From contig NZ_LT607750.1 of the NCBI RefSeq assembly GCF_900090235.1, positions 4,083,001 to 4,147,000 on the forward strand: a DNA stretch of 64,000 bases. The letters run 5' to 3'. The DNA comes from Micromonospora echinaurantiaca (GTDB lineage Bacteria; Actinomycetota; Actinomycetes; Mycobacteriales; Micromonosporaceae). The notes beneath the pieces were generated by a model. The model saw only the letters and a list, made by a program, of their open reading frames with translations, did no database searches and had not been told where the DNA came from. Below are positions 7,563-15,861 of the stretch, one piece after another (position 1 is the stretch's first letter; each line of letters begins with the position of its first letter). The position numbers were made by a program, and so were the translations under genes.

Positions 7563-8597
7563 ATGCTGCACCAGAGCACCGTCGACACCACGGTGGTGGC
7601 GCCGGCCGACCGGTTCGGCATGTGGCTCGACCTGGTCGCGCGCTCCACGGCGCCGCTGCGGATCCGCACCGAGCACACGCACGACTTCCCGGCCCGGGCC
7701 GAGTTCGTCGACCTGGGGCCGATCCAGCTGGCCACCTACCGGTACCCCTCGCTGGACGCCACCCGCACCGGCAAGCTGGTCCGCCAGTCGGACCCGGAGT
7801 GCTACCTGCTGGCGCTGACCGTCGACGGCGAGAGCGCGGCCAGTCAGGCTGGCCGGCGCAGCACCCTGCGGCCGGGCGAGTTCACCTTCTACGACGGCTC
7901 CCGCCCGCACGACGTCAGCCATCACGGCGCGGACCACGGGCGGCGGCTGGCGAACTCGGTCGTGGCGATCATCCCGCACAGCGCGCTGCCGCTGCCCCCG
8001 CAGCGGCTGAGCCCGCTGCTCGGCGGCCGGATGTCCGGCACCGACGGGATCGGCGCGCTGCTGGCCCAGTACCTGCTCCAGGTGACCACCCACCCCGAGC
8101 AGTACCACGCCAGCGACGCCGCCCGGCTCGGCACCATCGGGCTCGACCTGGCGTCCACCCTGCTCGGTCGGCACCTGGTGGCCGAGGACGCCGTCCCGGC
8201 CGAGGTGCGCCGCCGGGCCCTGCTCACCCAGATCCAGGCGTACGTCCAGCGGCACCTCGGCGACGCGACGCTGAGTCCCCAGGTCATCGCGGACGCCCAC
8301 CACATCTCGCTGCGGACGCTGCACCGGCTCTTCGAGGCGGAGGAGTCCACGGTCGCCGGGTACGTGCGCGACCTGCGGCTGGCCCGCTGCCGCCACGACC
8401 TGCTCGACCCGGCCCTGCGCCAGCAGCCGATCCAGGCCATCGCGGCGCGCTGGGGCTTCCGCGACAAGGCCCACTTCAGTCGGGTGTTCCGGGCCACCCA
8501 TGGGATGGCGCCGCAGACCTGGCGCAGCGCGCGGGCCGAGCCGGCACGGATCGTCAACAGCTCGGCGCCCGCGGTCAACTCGGACCCGGCAGACTGA
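7563..8597 (+). CDS. AraC-family transcriptional regulator, copy 2
   Basis: A 344-residue paralogue of the gene ending at 7472, with the same layout: a cupin-type N-terminal domain followed by the AraC DNA-binding domain, containing SPQVIADAHHISLRTLHRLFEAEE and RWGFRDKAHFSRVFRATHGMAPQ. GGGAGGAGGAG precedes the ATG. The two genes sit 90 nt apart in tandem, a local duplication followed by divergence. The 176 nt between this gene and the topoisomerase gene hold no recognisable gene. Confidence 0.9.
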   Translation: MLHQSTVDTTVVAPADRFGMWLDLVARSTAPLRIRTEHTHDFPARAEFVDLGPIQLATYRYPSLDATRTGKLVRQSDPECYLLALTVDGESAASQAGRRSTLRPGEFTFYDGSRPHDVSHHGADHGRRLANSVVAIIPHSALPLPPQRLSPLLGGRMSGTDGIGALLAQYLLQVTTHPEQYHASDAARLGTIGLDLASTLLGRHLVAEDAVPAEVRRRALLTQIQAYVQRHLGDATLSPQVIADAHHISLRTLHRLFEAEESTVAGYVRDLRLARCRHDLLDPALRQQPIQAIAARWGFRDKAHFSRVFRATHGMAPQTWRSARAEPARIVNSSAPAVNSDPAD

Positions 8598-8773
8598 GCC
8601 CCGACGCGGTCGATCCGCCGGCGCTGCCGCCCGGCGCGGTCGCCCGCGAACGGGGGCCGTGGCGAGGCGCCCGCCGTCCGTGGCGGCGGCGGGCGGTCGC
8701 CCGGTGTCTCGTCCGGCGGGACGTCCTGACCCCGGCTCCGCCGCGCCTCCCCCAGGACCGTCGGCGGAGCCGG

Positions 8774-9757
8774 TCAGGCCTCCTCCAACAGCTCCAGCAC
8801 CACCCGCTCGGCGTGCTCGCGCGGCGCGTCGCGCTCCACCCGGACCAGCACGCCGTCGTGGTAGAGGTCGACCACCCGCGGGTCCACGTACGAGGTGCGG
8901 GCCACCGTCGGGGTGTTGCCGAGCAGCTCGGCGACCTCACGCATCACCGCGGCGACCGCCCGCTTGCGGGCGGTGGCGGAGCGCTGCGTACCAGCCGTGG
9001 CGAGCTGGGTGGCCGCCAGCACGGTGGCGTGCCAGGTACGGAAGTCCTTGGCGGTCATCTCCCCGCCGCTGGCGTCGCGCAGGTAGTCGTTGACCTCGTC
9101 GCTGCGCACGTCCCGCCAGTCCCGGCCGTCCCAGTAGCCGAAGAGCCGGTCCGCCCGGCGGCGCCGGCGGCGCAGGTTGATCAGCACCCGGCACAGCTCC
9201 GGATCCTCGATCCGGCGGACCTGCTCGATGCCACCCTTGGCCGGGAACTCGAAGACCACGCAGCCGCCCCGGGACCGGGCGTGCTCCGGGCGCAGGGTGG
9301 CCACCCCGAAGGTGGGGTCGTCGCCGGCCGCGTACTGGTCGCTGCCGACCCGGAACATGCCCATGTCCAGCAGCCGGGTGACCGTGGCCAGCACCCGGTC
9401 CCGGCACAGGCCCCGGCAGTGCAGGTCCTCCGTCACCCGCTTGCGCAGCACCGGCAGCCGGCGGGCCACCTCCAGCACGTGGTCGAACTTCGCCTCGTCC
9501 CGCCGCTGCCGCCAGACCGGGTGGTAGAGGTACTGCTTGCGCCCGGCCGCGTCGATGCCGGTCGCCTGGATGTGCCCGTTGGGGTACGGCGAGATCCAGA
9601 CGTCCTGCCAGGCCGGCGGGATGACCAGCTCGCGCAGCCGGGCCAGCTCGTCGGGGTCACGGACCGGCTGGCCGGCCGGGTCGACGAAGAGCCAGCCCTT
9701 GCCGCGCCGGCGACGCCCGTACCCCGGCCTGCCCGGATCACTACGCCGCAACCGCAC
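8774..9757 (-). CDS. DNA topoisomerase IB (poxvirus/eukaryote-like)
   Basis: A 327-residue type IB topoisomerase, the usual length for the bacterial poxvirus-like group. It relaxes supercoils through a 3'-phosphotyrosyl intermediate. Tyr290 in SYVDPRVVDLY is the nucleophile. Other conserved pieces are VIPPAWQDVWISPYPNGHIQATGID, the RVGSDQYA region and TAKDFRTWHAT. The GTG start at 9757 overlaps the end of the upstream glycosyltransferase gene by 17 nt, so the gene appears to be the last member of the heptose operon. No functional link to sugar metabolism is evident. Confidence 0.92.
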   Translation of the reverse strand: MRLRRSDPGRPGYGRRRRGKGWLFVDPAGQPVRDPDELARLRELVIPPAWQDVWISPYPNGHIQATGIDAAGRKQYLYHPVWRQRRDEAKFDHVLEVARRLPVLRKRVTEDLHCRGLCRDRVLATVTRLLDMGMFRVGSDQYAAGDDPTFGVATLRPEHARSRGGCVVFEFPAKGGIEQVRRIEDPELCRVLINLRRRRRRADRLFGYWDGRDWRDVRSDEVNDYLRDASGGEMTAKDFRTWHATVLAATQLATAGTQRSATARKRAVAAVMREVAELLGNTPTVARTSYVDPRVVDLYHDGVLVRVERDAPREHAERVVLELLEEA

Positions 9758-10694
9758 CGGAGACCCGCACCGCCCGTTCCACCTCGTCCACGGCGGCCAG
9801 CACCTCGTCGACGCCGACGGCCGCCAACGTCGGGTGGCTTCCTACCCCGTCCCACGCCGGGTCATCCCTGCTCGCGGCCCAGATCACCCGGTGCCACGGC
9901 CGGTCCGGCGGCGGCCCCCACCGGGCCGGGGCCACCGGGCCGAACAGCACCACCGACGCGGTGCGGTAGCCGGTGGCGAGGTGCGCCACGCCGGTGTCGC
10001 CGCTGACCACCAGCCGGGCGTACGCGACCAGGGCGGCCAGCTCGCCGAGGTTCGTCTCGCCGGCCAGCACCGCGTCCCCCGGCAGACCGGCCAGCCGCGC
10101 GACCCGTTCGGCGACGCTCCGCTCGCCGGCACTGCCGGTCACCACCACCCGGTGCCCCCGGCCGGTCAGCTCGCGGCCCAGCGCGGCGAACCGCTCGGGT
10201 GGCCATCGTTTCGCCACGATCTTGGAGCCCGGGTGCAGCACGGTGACCCCGGTCGGGATTCCGTCCGGGGTGGGGCGGTGCAGTTCGAGGTTGGTGCGGT
10301 CGGTGGGGATGTCGTACCAGGCCAGTAGGTGGCACCAGCGGTCGATCTCGTGGTCGTCGTCGCGCCAGGCGGGGCCGTCATGGTGTCCGGCGTCGGGGTT
10401 GGTGTGGGCGAGCAGTCGGCGTGGTCGGGTGGTGGCGAGCATGCGGTGGGACTGGGGTCCGCGGCCGTGCAGGTTGACGGCGATGTCGGGGGGTGGGCCG
10501 GTCCAGGTGAGGGGGTCGAGGCCGGGGGTGTGGAGGTGGTGGTCGATGCCGCCGATGAGGTTGACCAGTGGGGCCAGCCAGCCCGGTGCGGCGAGGGTGA
10601 TCTCGTGGTCGGGGTGGGTTGCGCGGAGGGCGCGGAGGGCGGGTGTGGCGGTGGCGAGGTCGCCGACGCCGAGGGCGCGGAGGGTGAGGATCAC
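9741..10694 (-). CDS. Glycosyltransferase family 9 (heptosyltransferase-like)
   Basis: A 317-residue GT9-type protein, the family of the LPS heptosyltransferases. The N-terminal signature RALGVGDLATATPALRALR is the GT9 acceptor-side start. The donor-binding half has LHPGSKIVAKRWPPERFAALG and VSGDTGVAHLATG. The GTG start at 10694 overlaps the SDR stop as GTGA. In context it should transfer the heptose made by the same operon. The first half (about 10250-10690) uses A- and C-ending codons such as CGA, CCA, CAA and CAT that are rare elsewhere here, while the second half looks like its neighbours. Confidence 0.85.
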   Translation of the reverse strand: MILTLRALGVGDLATATPALRALRATHPDHEITLAAPGWLAPLVNLIGGIDHHLHTPGLDPLTWTGPPPDIAVNLHGRGPQSHRMLATTRPRRLLAHTNPDAGHHDGPAWRDDDHEIDRWCHLLAWYDIPTDRTNLELHRPTPDGIPTGVTVLHPGSKIVAKRWPPERFAALGRELTGRGHRVVVTGSAGERSVAERVARLAGLPGDAVLAGETNLGELAALVAYARLVVSGDTGVAHLATGYRTASVVLFGPVAPARWGPPPDRPWHRVIWAASRDDPAWDGVGSHPTLAAVGVDEVLAAVDEVERAVRVSGAVAA

Positions 10695-11392
10695 GGGTAG
10701 CTGGTTTCTTGGTCGGCGCAGACGATCATTTCGCGGATGGCGCAGCCGGCGGGTTGGGTGAGGGCGAACATGATGGCGTTGGCGGTGTCGGCGGGGTCGT
10801 TGAGGTGGGCGTCGGGGCCGGGTTGGTAGGTGGGGTCGCGGTCGTCGAAGAAGGCGGTGCGCATGCCGCCGGGGATGAGCAGGGTGACGCTGATGGTGCC
10901 GGCGAGTTCGGCGGCGAGGGCGCGGGTGAAGCCGACGACGCCGAACTTGGCGGCGCAGTAGGCGGTGGCGTCGCTGACGGCCTTGATGCCGAGGGTGGAG
11001 GCGACGGTGACGATGGTGCCGCGGGAGGCCTGCAGGAACGGCAGCGCGGCGCGGACCACTGCGGCGGTGGCGAGCAGGTCGACGGTGACGATCCGGTCCC
11101 AGGTCTCGCCGGGGACGTCGGCGAGTTTGCCGGGGACGTCGATACCGGCCGCGGTGACCACCGCGTCCAGGCCACCGGAGCGTTCGGCCAACTGGCGGGT
11201 GGCGGCCTCGGCGGCCCGGGTGTCGGCCAGGTCGCACTCCACCCACGGCACCCCGTCCGCCGGCGGCCGCCGGTCCAGCACCAGCGGCCGGCCGCCGGCC
11301 CGCGCCACCGCGGTGACCACCGCCGCGCCCAGCCCGCTCGACCCGCCCGTGATCAGGACGGTCGGCCCGGCGCCGGGCGGCCCGCCGCTCAC
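10691..11392 (-). CDS. Classical short-chain dehydrogenase/reductase in the heptose operon
   Basis: A 233-residue Rossmann enzyme with the classical pattern: TGGSSGLG near the N-terminus, TAAG in place of NNAG, a catalytic Ser in VASTLG and YCAAK. It is a classical SDR of 3-oxoacyl-reductase size, not an extended SDR such as HldD, so heptose 6-epimerisation is not supported. It may oxidise or reduce a sugar intermediate. The GTG start overlaps the hldE stop (GTGA). The C-terminal two thirds has atypical A/C-ending codons, including CAA and GAA. Confidence 0.85.
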   Translation of the reverse strand: MSGGPPGAGPTVLITGGSSGLGAAVVTAVARAGGRPLVLDRRPPADGVPWVECDLADTRAAEAATRQLAERSGGLDAVVTAAGIDVPGKLADVPGETWDRIVTVDLLATAAVVRAALPFLQASRGTIVTVASTLGIKAVSDATAYCAAKFGVVGFTRALAAELAGTISVTLLIPGGMRTAFFDDRDPTYQPGPDAHLNDPADTANAIMFALTQPAGCAIREMIVCADQETSYP

Positions 11393-13002
11393 CGGGTCCC
11401 GTCCGACGAGGTCGGCCGGCGGGCGGACGTCCCGGTCGGCGGCACGGTGTCGGTGAGCCGCCGGTCCGGGCCGGGCGGTGGCGCACCGGCCGCTCCCGAC
11501 GCCGGACCGGCCTCCGGCCCGTGCTCGGCGGCCGGATGCCCGGCCGAGGCGGCGCAGCAGGCGTCGCCGGACCGGCCACCGGTGGACCGGGCGGCGGCGA
11601 TCATCGCGGTGGTGGAGCGGCCGTCCAGGTAGGGCACCACCACGGTGTGCCCACCCCAGCGACGCAGGATCTCCGCCTCCGGCAGCGCGGAGGTGTCCCC
11701 GGCGCCGGTGGCGTAGTCCCCGCCCTTGACCCAGATGTCCGGGCGCAGCCAGGACAGTGCCGCGTGCGGGGTCGCCTCGTCGAAGATCATCACCGCGTCG
11801 ACGCAGCTCATCGCCGCCAGCAGCCGCGCTCGGTCGCCCTGCGGGATGACCGGCCGGTCCGGTCCCTTCAGGCCGCGCACGCTGGTGTCGGAGTTGAGGC
11901 AGACCACCAGGCAGTCGCCGAGCTGGCGGGCGGCCTGCAACGTCGCCACGTGACCGGCGTGCAGCAGGTCGAAGCACCCGCCGGTGGCCACCACGGTGCC
12001 GCCCGCCGCGCGGACCCGGGCGACCACGGTGGCGGCCGAGGTCACCCCGACCCCGTCGCCCGTGCTGATCACCGACACCGGCGCCGGACCGGCCGGCGGG
12101 GGCAGCGCGGTCGCCACTCCCCCGTTCGCCACGTACGCCGACGCCTCGCCGACCGCCTCCTGCACCGCCTCGGAGACCAGCGCGCCCCGGGCCAGCGCCA
12201 GGCTCGCGGTGGCCGCGAACCGGTCCCCGGCCCCGCAGGTGTCCCCCTCGGCGGCGGCCGGCGACGGCACCACCAACGGCGTCGACCCGGCGTGGCAGAG
12301 CAGCGCGCCGTCCCCGCCCAGGGTCACCGCCACCGCGCCGGCCCGCCAGCGCCGCCGCAGCCCCTGCGCGCCCCGGGACGCGGTGGCCAGCCGGGACGCC
12401 CCCGGCGGGATCGGCACCAGTTCCCGCACCTCCGCCTCGTTCGGGGTGGCCAGGTGCACTCCGGGCACCGCGGCCGGGCCCCGCGGGTGCGGGTCCCACA
12501 CCACCGGCGCGCGGGTGGCGGCCAGCGCCGCGCGCAGCGCCGGCTGCCGGGCCACCCCCCGGCCGTAGTCGCTGACCAGCACGGCGGAGGCGGTGGCGAG
12601 CACCCGGAGCACCTCCTCGGACGGCTCGCCCGGCTCGCCGGGCCGACCGCCCCGGTCGTGGCGCAGCAGCACCCGACCGCGGGCCCGCAGCCGGATCTTC
12701 TCGGGCGTGGCGCCGGCCAGCCGCAGCGGGTACACCTGCACGCCGGCGGCGGTGAGCAGCGAACTCAGCCGGGCGCCCCCGGCGTCGTCGGCCAGCGCGG
12801 TGACCAGCACCACCTCCGCGCCCTGAGCGGCGGCGAAGACCGCGGCCAGGCCGGCGCCGCCGGGTCGGTCGACGTACCCGGTCTCGTCCAGCACCGGCAC
12901 CGGAGAGTCCGGACAGAGCCGGTTCACCACCCCCTCGACGTCCCGGTCGAGCAGGGTGTCACCGACCACCACCACGGGTCCCGCCACGCTTGCCCCCCTC
13001 AC
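11389..13002 (-). CDS. hldE: Bifunctional heptose-7-phosphate kinase/heptose-1-phosphate adenylyltransferase (HldE-like)
   Basis: A 537-residue two-domain enzyme. Residues 1-310 form a PfkB-type sugar kinase, with GGAGLAA near residue 49, the DTCGAGDRF signature and catalytic Asp260. Residues 338-472 form a cytidylyltransferase-like domain with the HxGH nucleotidyl-transfer motif at 348-351 (HAGH) in GGCFDLLHAGHV. It would phosphorylate D-glycero-D-manno-heptose 7-phosphate at C1 and later attach a nucleotide. Unlike E. coli HldE (477 aa) it carries a 65-residue Pro/Ala/Gly-rich tail (473-537). Its start overlaps the gmhA stop by 4 nt. Confidence 0.9.
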   Translation of the reverse strand: MRGASVAGPVVVVGDTLLDRDVEGVVNRLCPDSPVPVLDETGYVDRPGGAGLAAVFAAAQGAEVVLVTALADDAGGARLSSLLTAAGVQVYPLRLAGATPEKIRLRARGRVLLRHDRGGRPGEPGEPSEEVLRVLATASAVLVSDYGRGVARQPALRAALAATRAPVVWDPHPRGPAAVPGVHLATPNEAEVRELVPIPPGASRLATASRGAQGLRRRWRAGAVAVTLGGDGALLCHAGSTPLVVPSPAAAEGDTCGAGDRFAATASLALARGALVSEAVQEAVGEASAYVANGGVATALPPPAGPAPVSVISTGDGVGVTSAATVVARVRAAGGTVVATGGCFDLLHAGHVATLQAARQLGDCLVVCLNSDTSVRGLKGPDRPVIPQGDRARLLAAMSCVDAVMIFDEATPHAALSWLRPDIWVKGGDYATGAGDTSALPEAEILRRWGGHTVVVPYLDGRSTTAMIAAARSTGGRSGDACCAASAGHPAAEHGPEAGPASGAAGAPPPGPDRRLTDTVPPTGTSARRPTSSDGTR

Positions 13003-13682
13003 GCCTCGACCTGTCCGCCGTCGAGCACCACCTCGACCCCGGTCCGCACCGGCCGTCCGGAGCGGGTGTGCCCGGTGGGCGCCCGGCGCCGGTTCGCCGG
13101 CGCGGCGAGCACGGCCGGCAGCGCCTGCTCGACGTACTCGCAGAGCAGGTGGGTGGAGACGAGGTGGAGTTCCTGGACGACCTGGCTGTCGGGTGAGGGG
13201 ACGGCGAGGACGTCGTCGCAGAGGTCGGCGAGGGGGTTGGGGGTGGGGCCGGTGAAGGCCCAGCAGCGTAGGCCGGTGTCGTGGGCGGCGTGGGCGGCGG
13301 TGAGGAGGTTGGTGCTGGTGCCGCTGGTGGTCAGCAGGAGGAGGATGTCGTCGGGTCGGCCGTGGGCGCGGACTTGGCGGGCGAAGATTTCGTCGTAGCC
13401 GTAGTCGTTGCCGATGGCGGTGAGGGCGCTGGTTTCGGCGTGCAGGGCGATGGCGGACAGGGGTTGGCGGTCGTCGTGGAGTTTGCCGACGAGTTCGGCG
13501 GTGAGGTGTTGGGCTTCGGCGGCGCTGCCGCCGTTGCCGGCCACCAGCAGCCGACCGCCGTCCACCAGCCGGCGGGCCAGGGTCTCACCCCACCGGGCCA
13601 GCAACTGTTCGCACTCCCGGTACGGCAGCAGCGCCGCGGCCAGGTTCGCCAGGTGGGCGTCGAGCAGGGTGCCCGCCGTCAT
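12999..13682 (-). CDS. gmhA: Sedoheptulose-7-phosphate isomerase (GmhA-like, SIS domain)
   Basis: A 227-residue SIS-fold isomerase converting sedoheptulose 7-phosphate to heptose 7-phosphate, the first step of nucleotide-heptose synthesis. Visible motifs are VAGNGGSAAEAQHLTAELVG, TTSGTSTN for phosphate binding and QELHLVSTHLLCEYVE, carrying the GmhA active-site Glu and His. It is longer than the roughly 195-residue family norm because of a basic C-terminal tail. The ATG overlaps the upstream stop (ATGA). The middle and C-terminal part (about 13130-13520) has atypical C-ending codons. Confidence 0.92.
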   Translation of the reverse strand: MTAGTLLDAHLANLAAALLPYRECEQLLARWGETLARRLVDGGRLLVAGNGGSAAEAQHLTAELVGKLHDDRQPLSAIALHAETSALTAIGNDYGYDEIFARQVRAHGRPDDILLLLTTSGTSTNLLTAAHAAHDTGLRCWAFTGPTPNPLADLCDDVLAVPSPDSQVVQELHLVSTHLLCEYVEQALPAVLAAPANRRRAPTGHTRSGRPVRTGVEVVLDGGQVEA

Positions 13683-14899
13683 CAGGCCACCACCCCGGTG
13701 GGCCGGCGCACCGCGGCCACCTCGGCGTAGACCTCGGCGAGCCGTTCCGCGGTCGCCGCCCAGGAGTAGCGCCGCCGGGCCCGTTCGAGCGCCGCCGTGG
13801 CGTACGCGAACCGGCGGATCCGGTCGTCGAGCAGGCGTTGCAGCGCGGTGCCGAGCGCCCGCGGGTCCCGGGCCGGCACCAGGTCCCCGGTGACCCCGTC
13901 GACCACGGTGTCCTTGATGCCGCCCACGGCGGTGCCGACCACCGGCACCCCGCAGGCCATCGCCTCCAGCGGGGTGAGCCCGAACGGCTCGTACCAGGGG
14001 GCGGCCACCAGCACGTCGGCCGACCGGTACCAGCGGCCCATCTCCTCCCGGGGCACCGCGCCGACCAGGCGGACCCGGTCGGCCACCCCGCAGGTGCCGG
14101 CGAGCGCCCGCAGCCGGCGGGCGTACGGGTCGGTCTCCAGCAGGCCGGCCGGTGGGCCGCCCACCACCACGCACTCGGCGTCCGGCACCAGCGCCATCGC
14201 CCGGATCACGGTCTGGAAGCCCTTGCGCTCCACCAGCCGGCCGACGGTGAGGATCCGCGGCCGGCCCGGCTCGCGGTCGGCGACCGGGCCGAGCGGGGCG
14301 AAGGTGCCCAGGTTGACCCCGGACGGGATGACCGTCATCCGGGACCGGGGCACCCCCATCCGGACCAGTTCGCCGACCTCGTCCTGGCACTGCGCGATGA
14401 CCCGGTCGACGGAGCCGCCCAGTTCCCGCTCGTACGCCACCCGCCGGGCTGGGCTGGTGTCCTGCACGCCCTGGTAGCGCCGCTTCACCGTGCCGAGCGC
14501 GTGGTAGGTCTGCACCACCGGCACGCCGGTCTGGTGGCTGGCGGCCAGCGCGGCGAGGCCACTCATCCAGAAGTGCGCGTGGATCACCTCGGGCGCCCAG
14601 TCGTCCCCCCGCCAGCGCTGCACCAGCCAGCGGCTGAAGTCCTTCATGTGCGGCAGCAGCGCGTCCTTGGCCACCGGTTCGGCCGGCCCGGCCGGCACGT
14701 GCACCACGTCGTAGCCGTCCGGGCTGCGTACCGTCACCGGCAGGTCGACCGCGTCGCGGCGGGTGTAGACCCGCACGTCGTGCCCGGCGGCGGCGAGCGC
14801 CGCGGAGAGTTCGGCGACGTGCGTGTTCTGGCCACCGGCGTCCTCGCCGCCGAGGATGGCGAGCGGGCTGGCGTGCTCCGAGATCATCGCGATGCGCAT
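13682..14899 (-). CDS. Glycosyltransferase family 4 (group 1)
   Basis: A 405-residue GT-B glycosyltransferase. The N-terminal ISEHASPLAILGGEDAGGQNTHVAELSAAL motif is close to sucrose-phosphate-synthase/MshA-type GT4 enzymes. VIPSGVNLGTFAP and the E-x7-E donor motif in WYEPFGLTPLEAMACGVPVV are present. It probably adds a hexose or pseudo-disaccharide unit to the same glycan that receives heptose. Its start overlaps the preceding glycosyltransferase gene by 16 nt. Confidence 0.9.
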   Translation of the reverse strand: MRIAMISEHASPLAILGGEDAGGQNTHVAELSAALAAAGHDVRVYTRRDAVDLPVTVRSPDGYDVVHVPAGPAEPVAKDALLPHMKDFSRWLVQRWRGDDWAPEVIHAHFWMSGLAALAASHQTGVPVVQTYHALGTVKRRYQGVQDTSPARRVAYERELGGSVDRVIAQCQDEVGELVRMGVPRSRMTVIPSGVNLGTFAPLGPVADREPGRPRILTVGRLVERKGFQTVIRAMALVPDAECVVVGGPPAGLLETDPYARRLRALAGTCGVADRVRLVGAVPREEMGRWYRSADVLVAAPWYEPFGLTPLEAMACGVPVVGTAVGGIKDTVVDGVTGDLVPARDPRALGTALQRLLDDRIRRFAYATAALERARRRYSWAATAERLAEVYAEVAAVRRPTGVVA

Positions 14900-15861
14900 A
14901 CTTCCTCCTCCAGCAGCCGGTCCCAGTCGGCGAGGAAACGGTCGAGGCCGTAGCGGTCCCGCGCGGCCAGCCGGGCCTCGGCGCCCGCCCGGCGCGCCTC
15001 CGCCGGCTCCGCCATGAACCGGCGGGCGGCGTCCAGCAGGACGTCGACCCGGGTGGACAGCGCACCGGCTCCCGGTGGCACCGCCATCACCGCCTCGGTG
15101 GTGGCCAGCGCGACGACCGGCATGCCGATCGCCATCGCCTCGATCAGGCTCAGCCCGAGCGAGGTCCACCGGCACAGGTGCAGGTACGCGCGCCGCCGGG
15201 CCAGCTCGGTGTGCATCCGGGCCTGCGGCACGTCGTCGTGGACGGTGACCCGGTCGCCGGGCAGGCCCAGCCGGTCGGGCAGCCCGGCCACCCCCATGCC
15301 GAAGACGTCCAGCGGAGCGATCTCGGCGAACCGGGGCAGCAGGTCGGTGCCGGTGACCCGCCAGCGGCGCACCGGCTCGTTGATCACCACGGCGAGCCGG
15401 TCCAGCTCGCCGGTGTACTCCACCGTCGGGGCCACGATGCCGTGGTCCACCACGGTGGTCCGGGTCGCGCCGGTGTCCCAGAACAGCTCGTTGAACCCGG
15501 TCACGTGGGCGATGAGCAGGTCGTCGCGGTCGGCCATCGGGTGCCGGCTGTTGGGCACCTGGCCGTCCTTGGGGGTGTTGTGTTCGACGTAGATGGCGGG
15601 CAGGTCGCGGCCGGGTCGGCGGCCGAGCCATTGGGTGGCGAGGTCGAGTTCCTCGGGGCGTTGCAGGATGACCAGGTCGACGTCGGTGGTGGCGAGGTGG
15701 TCGGGGGTGACCTCGACGGCGGTGTCGGGCCAGGGGTAGGTGCGGGCGCGGCCGAGGCCGTAGGGGCCGCGGTCGGGGGTGACCGGGATCAGGTAGTGGT
15801 GCTTGCCGTGCACGAAGGAGGTGGTCCAGGAGCCGTGCACGTGCCACAGCAGGACGTTCAT
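14884..15861 (-). CDS. Glycosyltransferase of GT-B type
   Basis: A 325-residue protein starting MNVLLWHVHGSWTTSF. The late segment GLSLIEAMAIGMPVVALATTEA has the E-containing donor-binding motif of GT4-like transferases, and YVEHNTPKD and VFGMGVAGL are further conserved-looking loops. I cannot name a specific acceptor or donor. The ATG overlaps the stop of the GmhB-GT9 fusion (ATGA). Codons in the N-terminal stretch (about 15590-15800) are strongly C-ending, unlike the rest of the gene. Confidence 0.82.
   Translation of the reverse strand: MNVLLWHVHGSWTTSFVHGKHHYLIPVTPDRGPYGLGRARTYPWPDTAVEVTPDHLATTDVDLVILQRPEELDLATQWLGRRPGRDLPAIYVEHNTPKDGQVPNSRHPMADRDDLLIAHVTGFNELFWDTGATRTTVVDHGIVAPTVEYTGELDRLAVVINEPVRRWRVTGTDLLPRFAEIAPLDVFGMGVAGLPDRLGLPGDRVTVHDDVPQARMHTELARRRAYLHLCRWTSLGLSLIEAMAIGMPVVALATTEAVMAVPPGAGALSTRVDVLLDAARRFMAEPAEARRAGAEARLAARDRYGLDRFLADWDRLLEEEVCASR

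Noticed and set aside
6347..10006. Very long plus-strand open frame of 1219 codons
   Set aside because: It crosses both AraC genes and the opposite-strand topoisomerase, and reads as Pro/Arg/Gly-rich shadow sequence.
10691..11392. Annotation of the operon SDR as ADP-heptose 6-epimerase (HldD)
   Set aside because: The protein is a 233-residue classical SDR with TGxxxGxG and a TAAG motif, whereas HldD is an extended SDR with GxxGxxG and about 310 residues.
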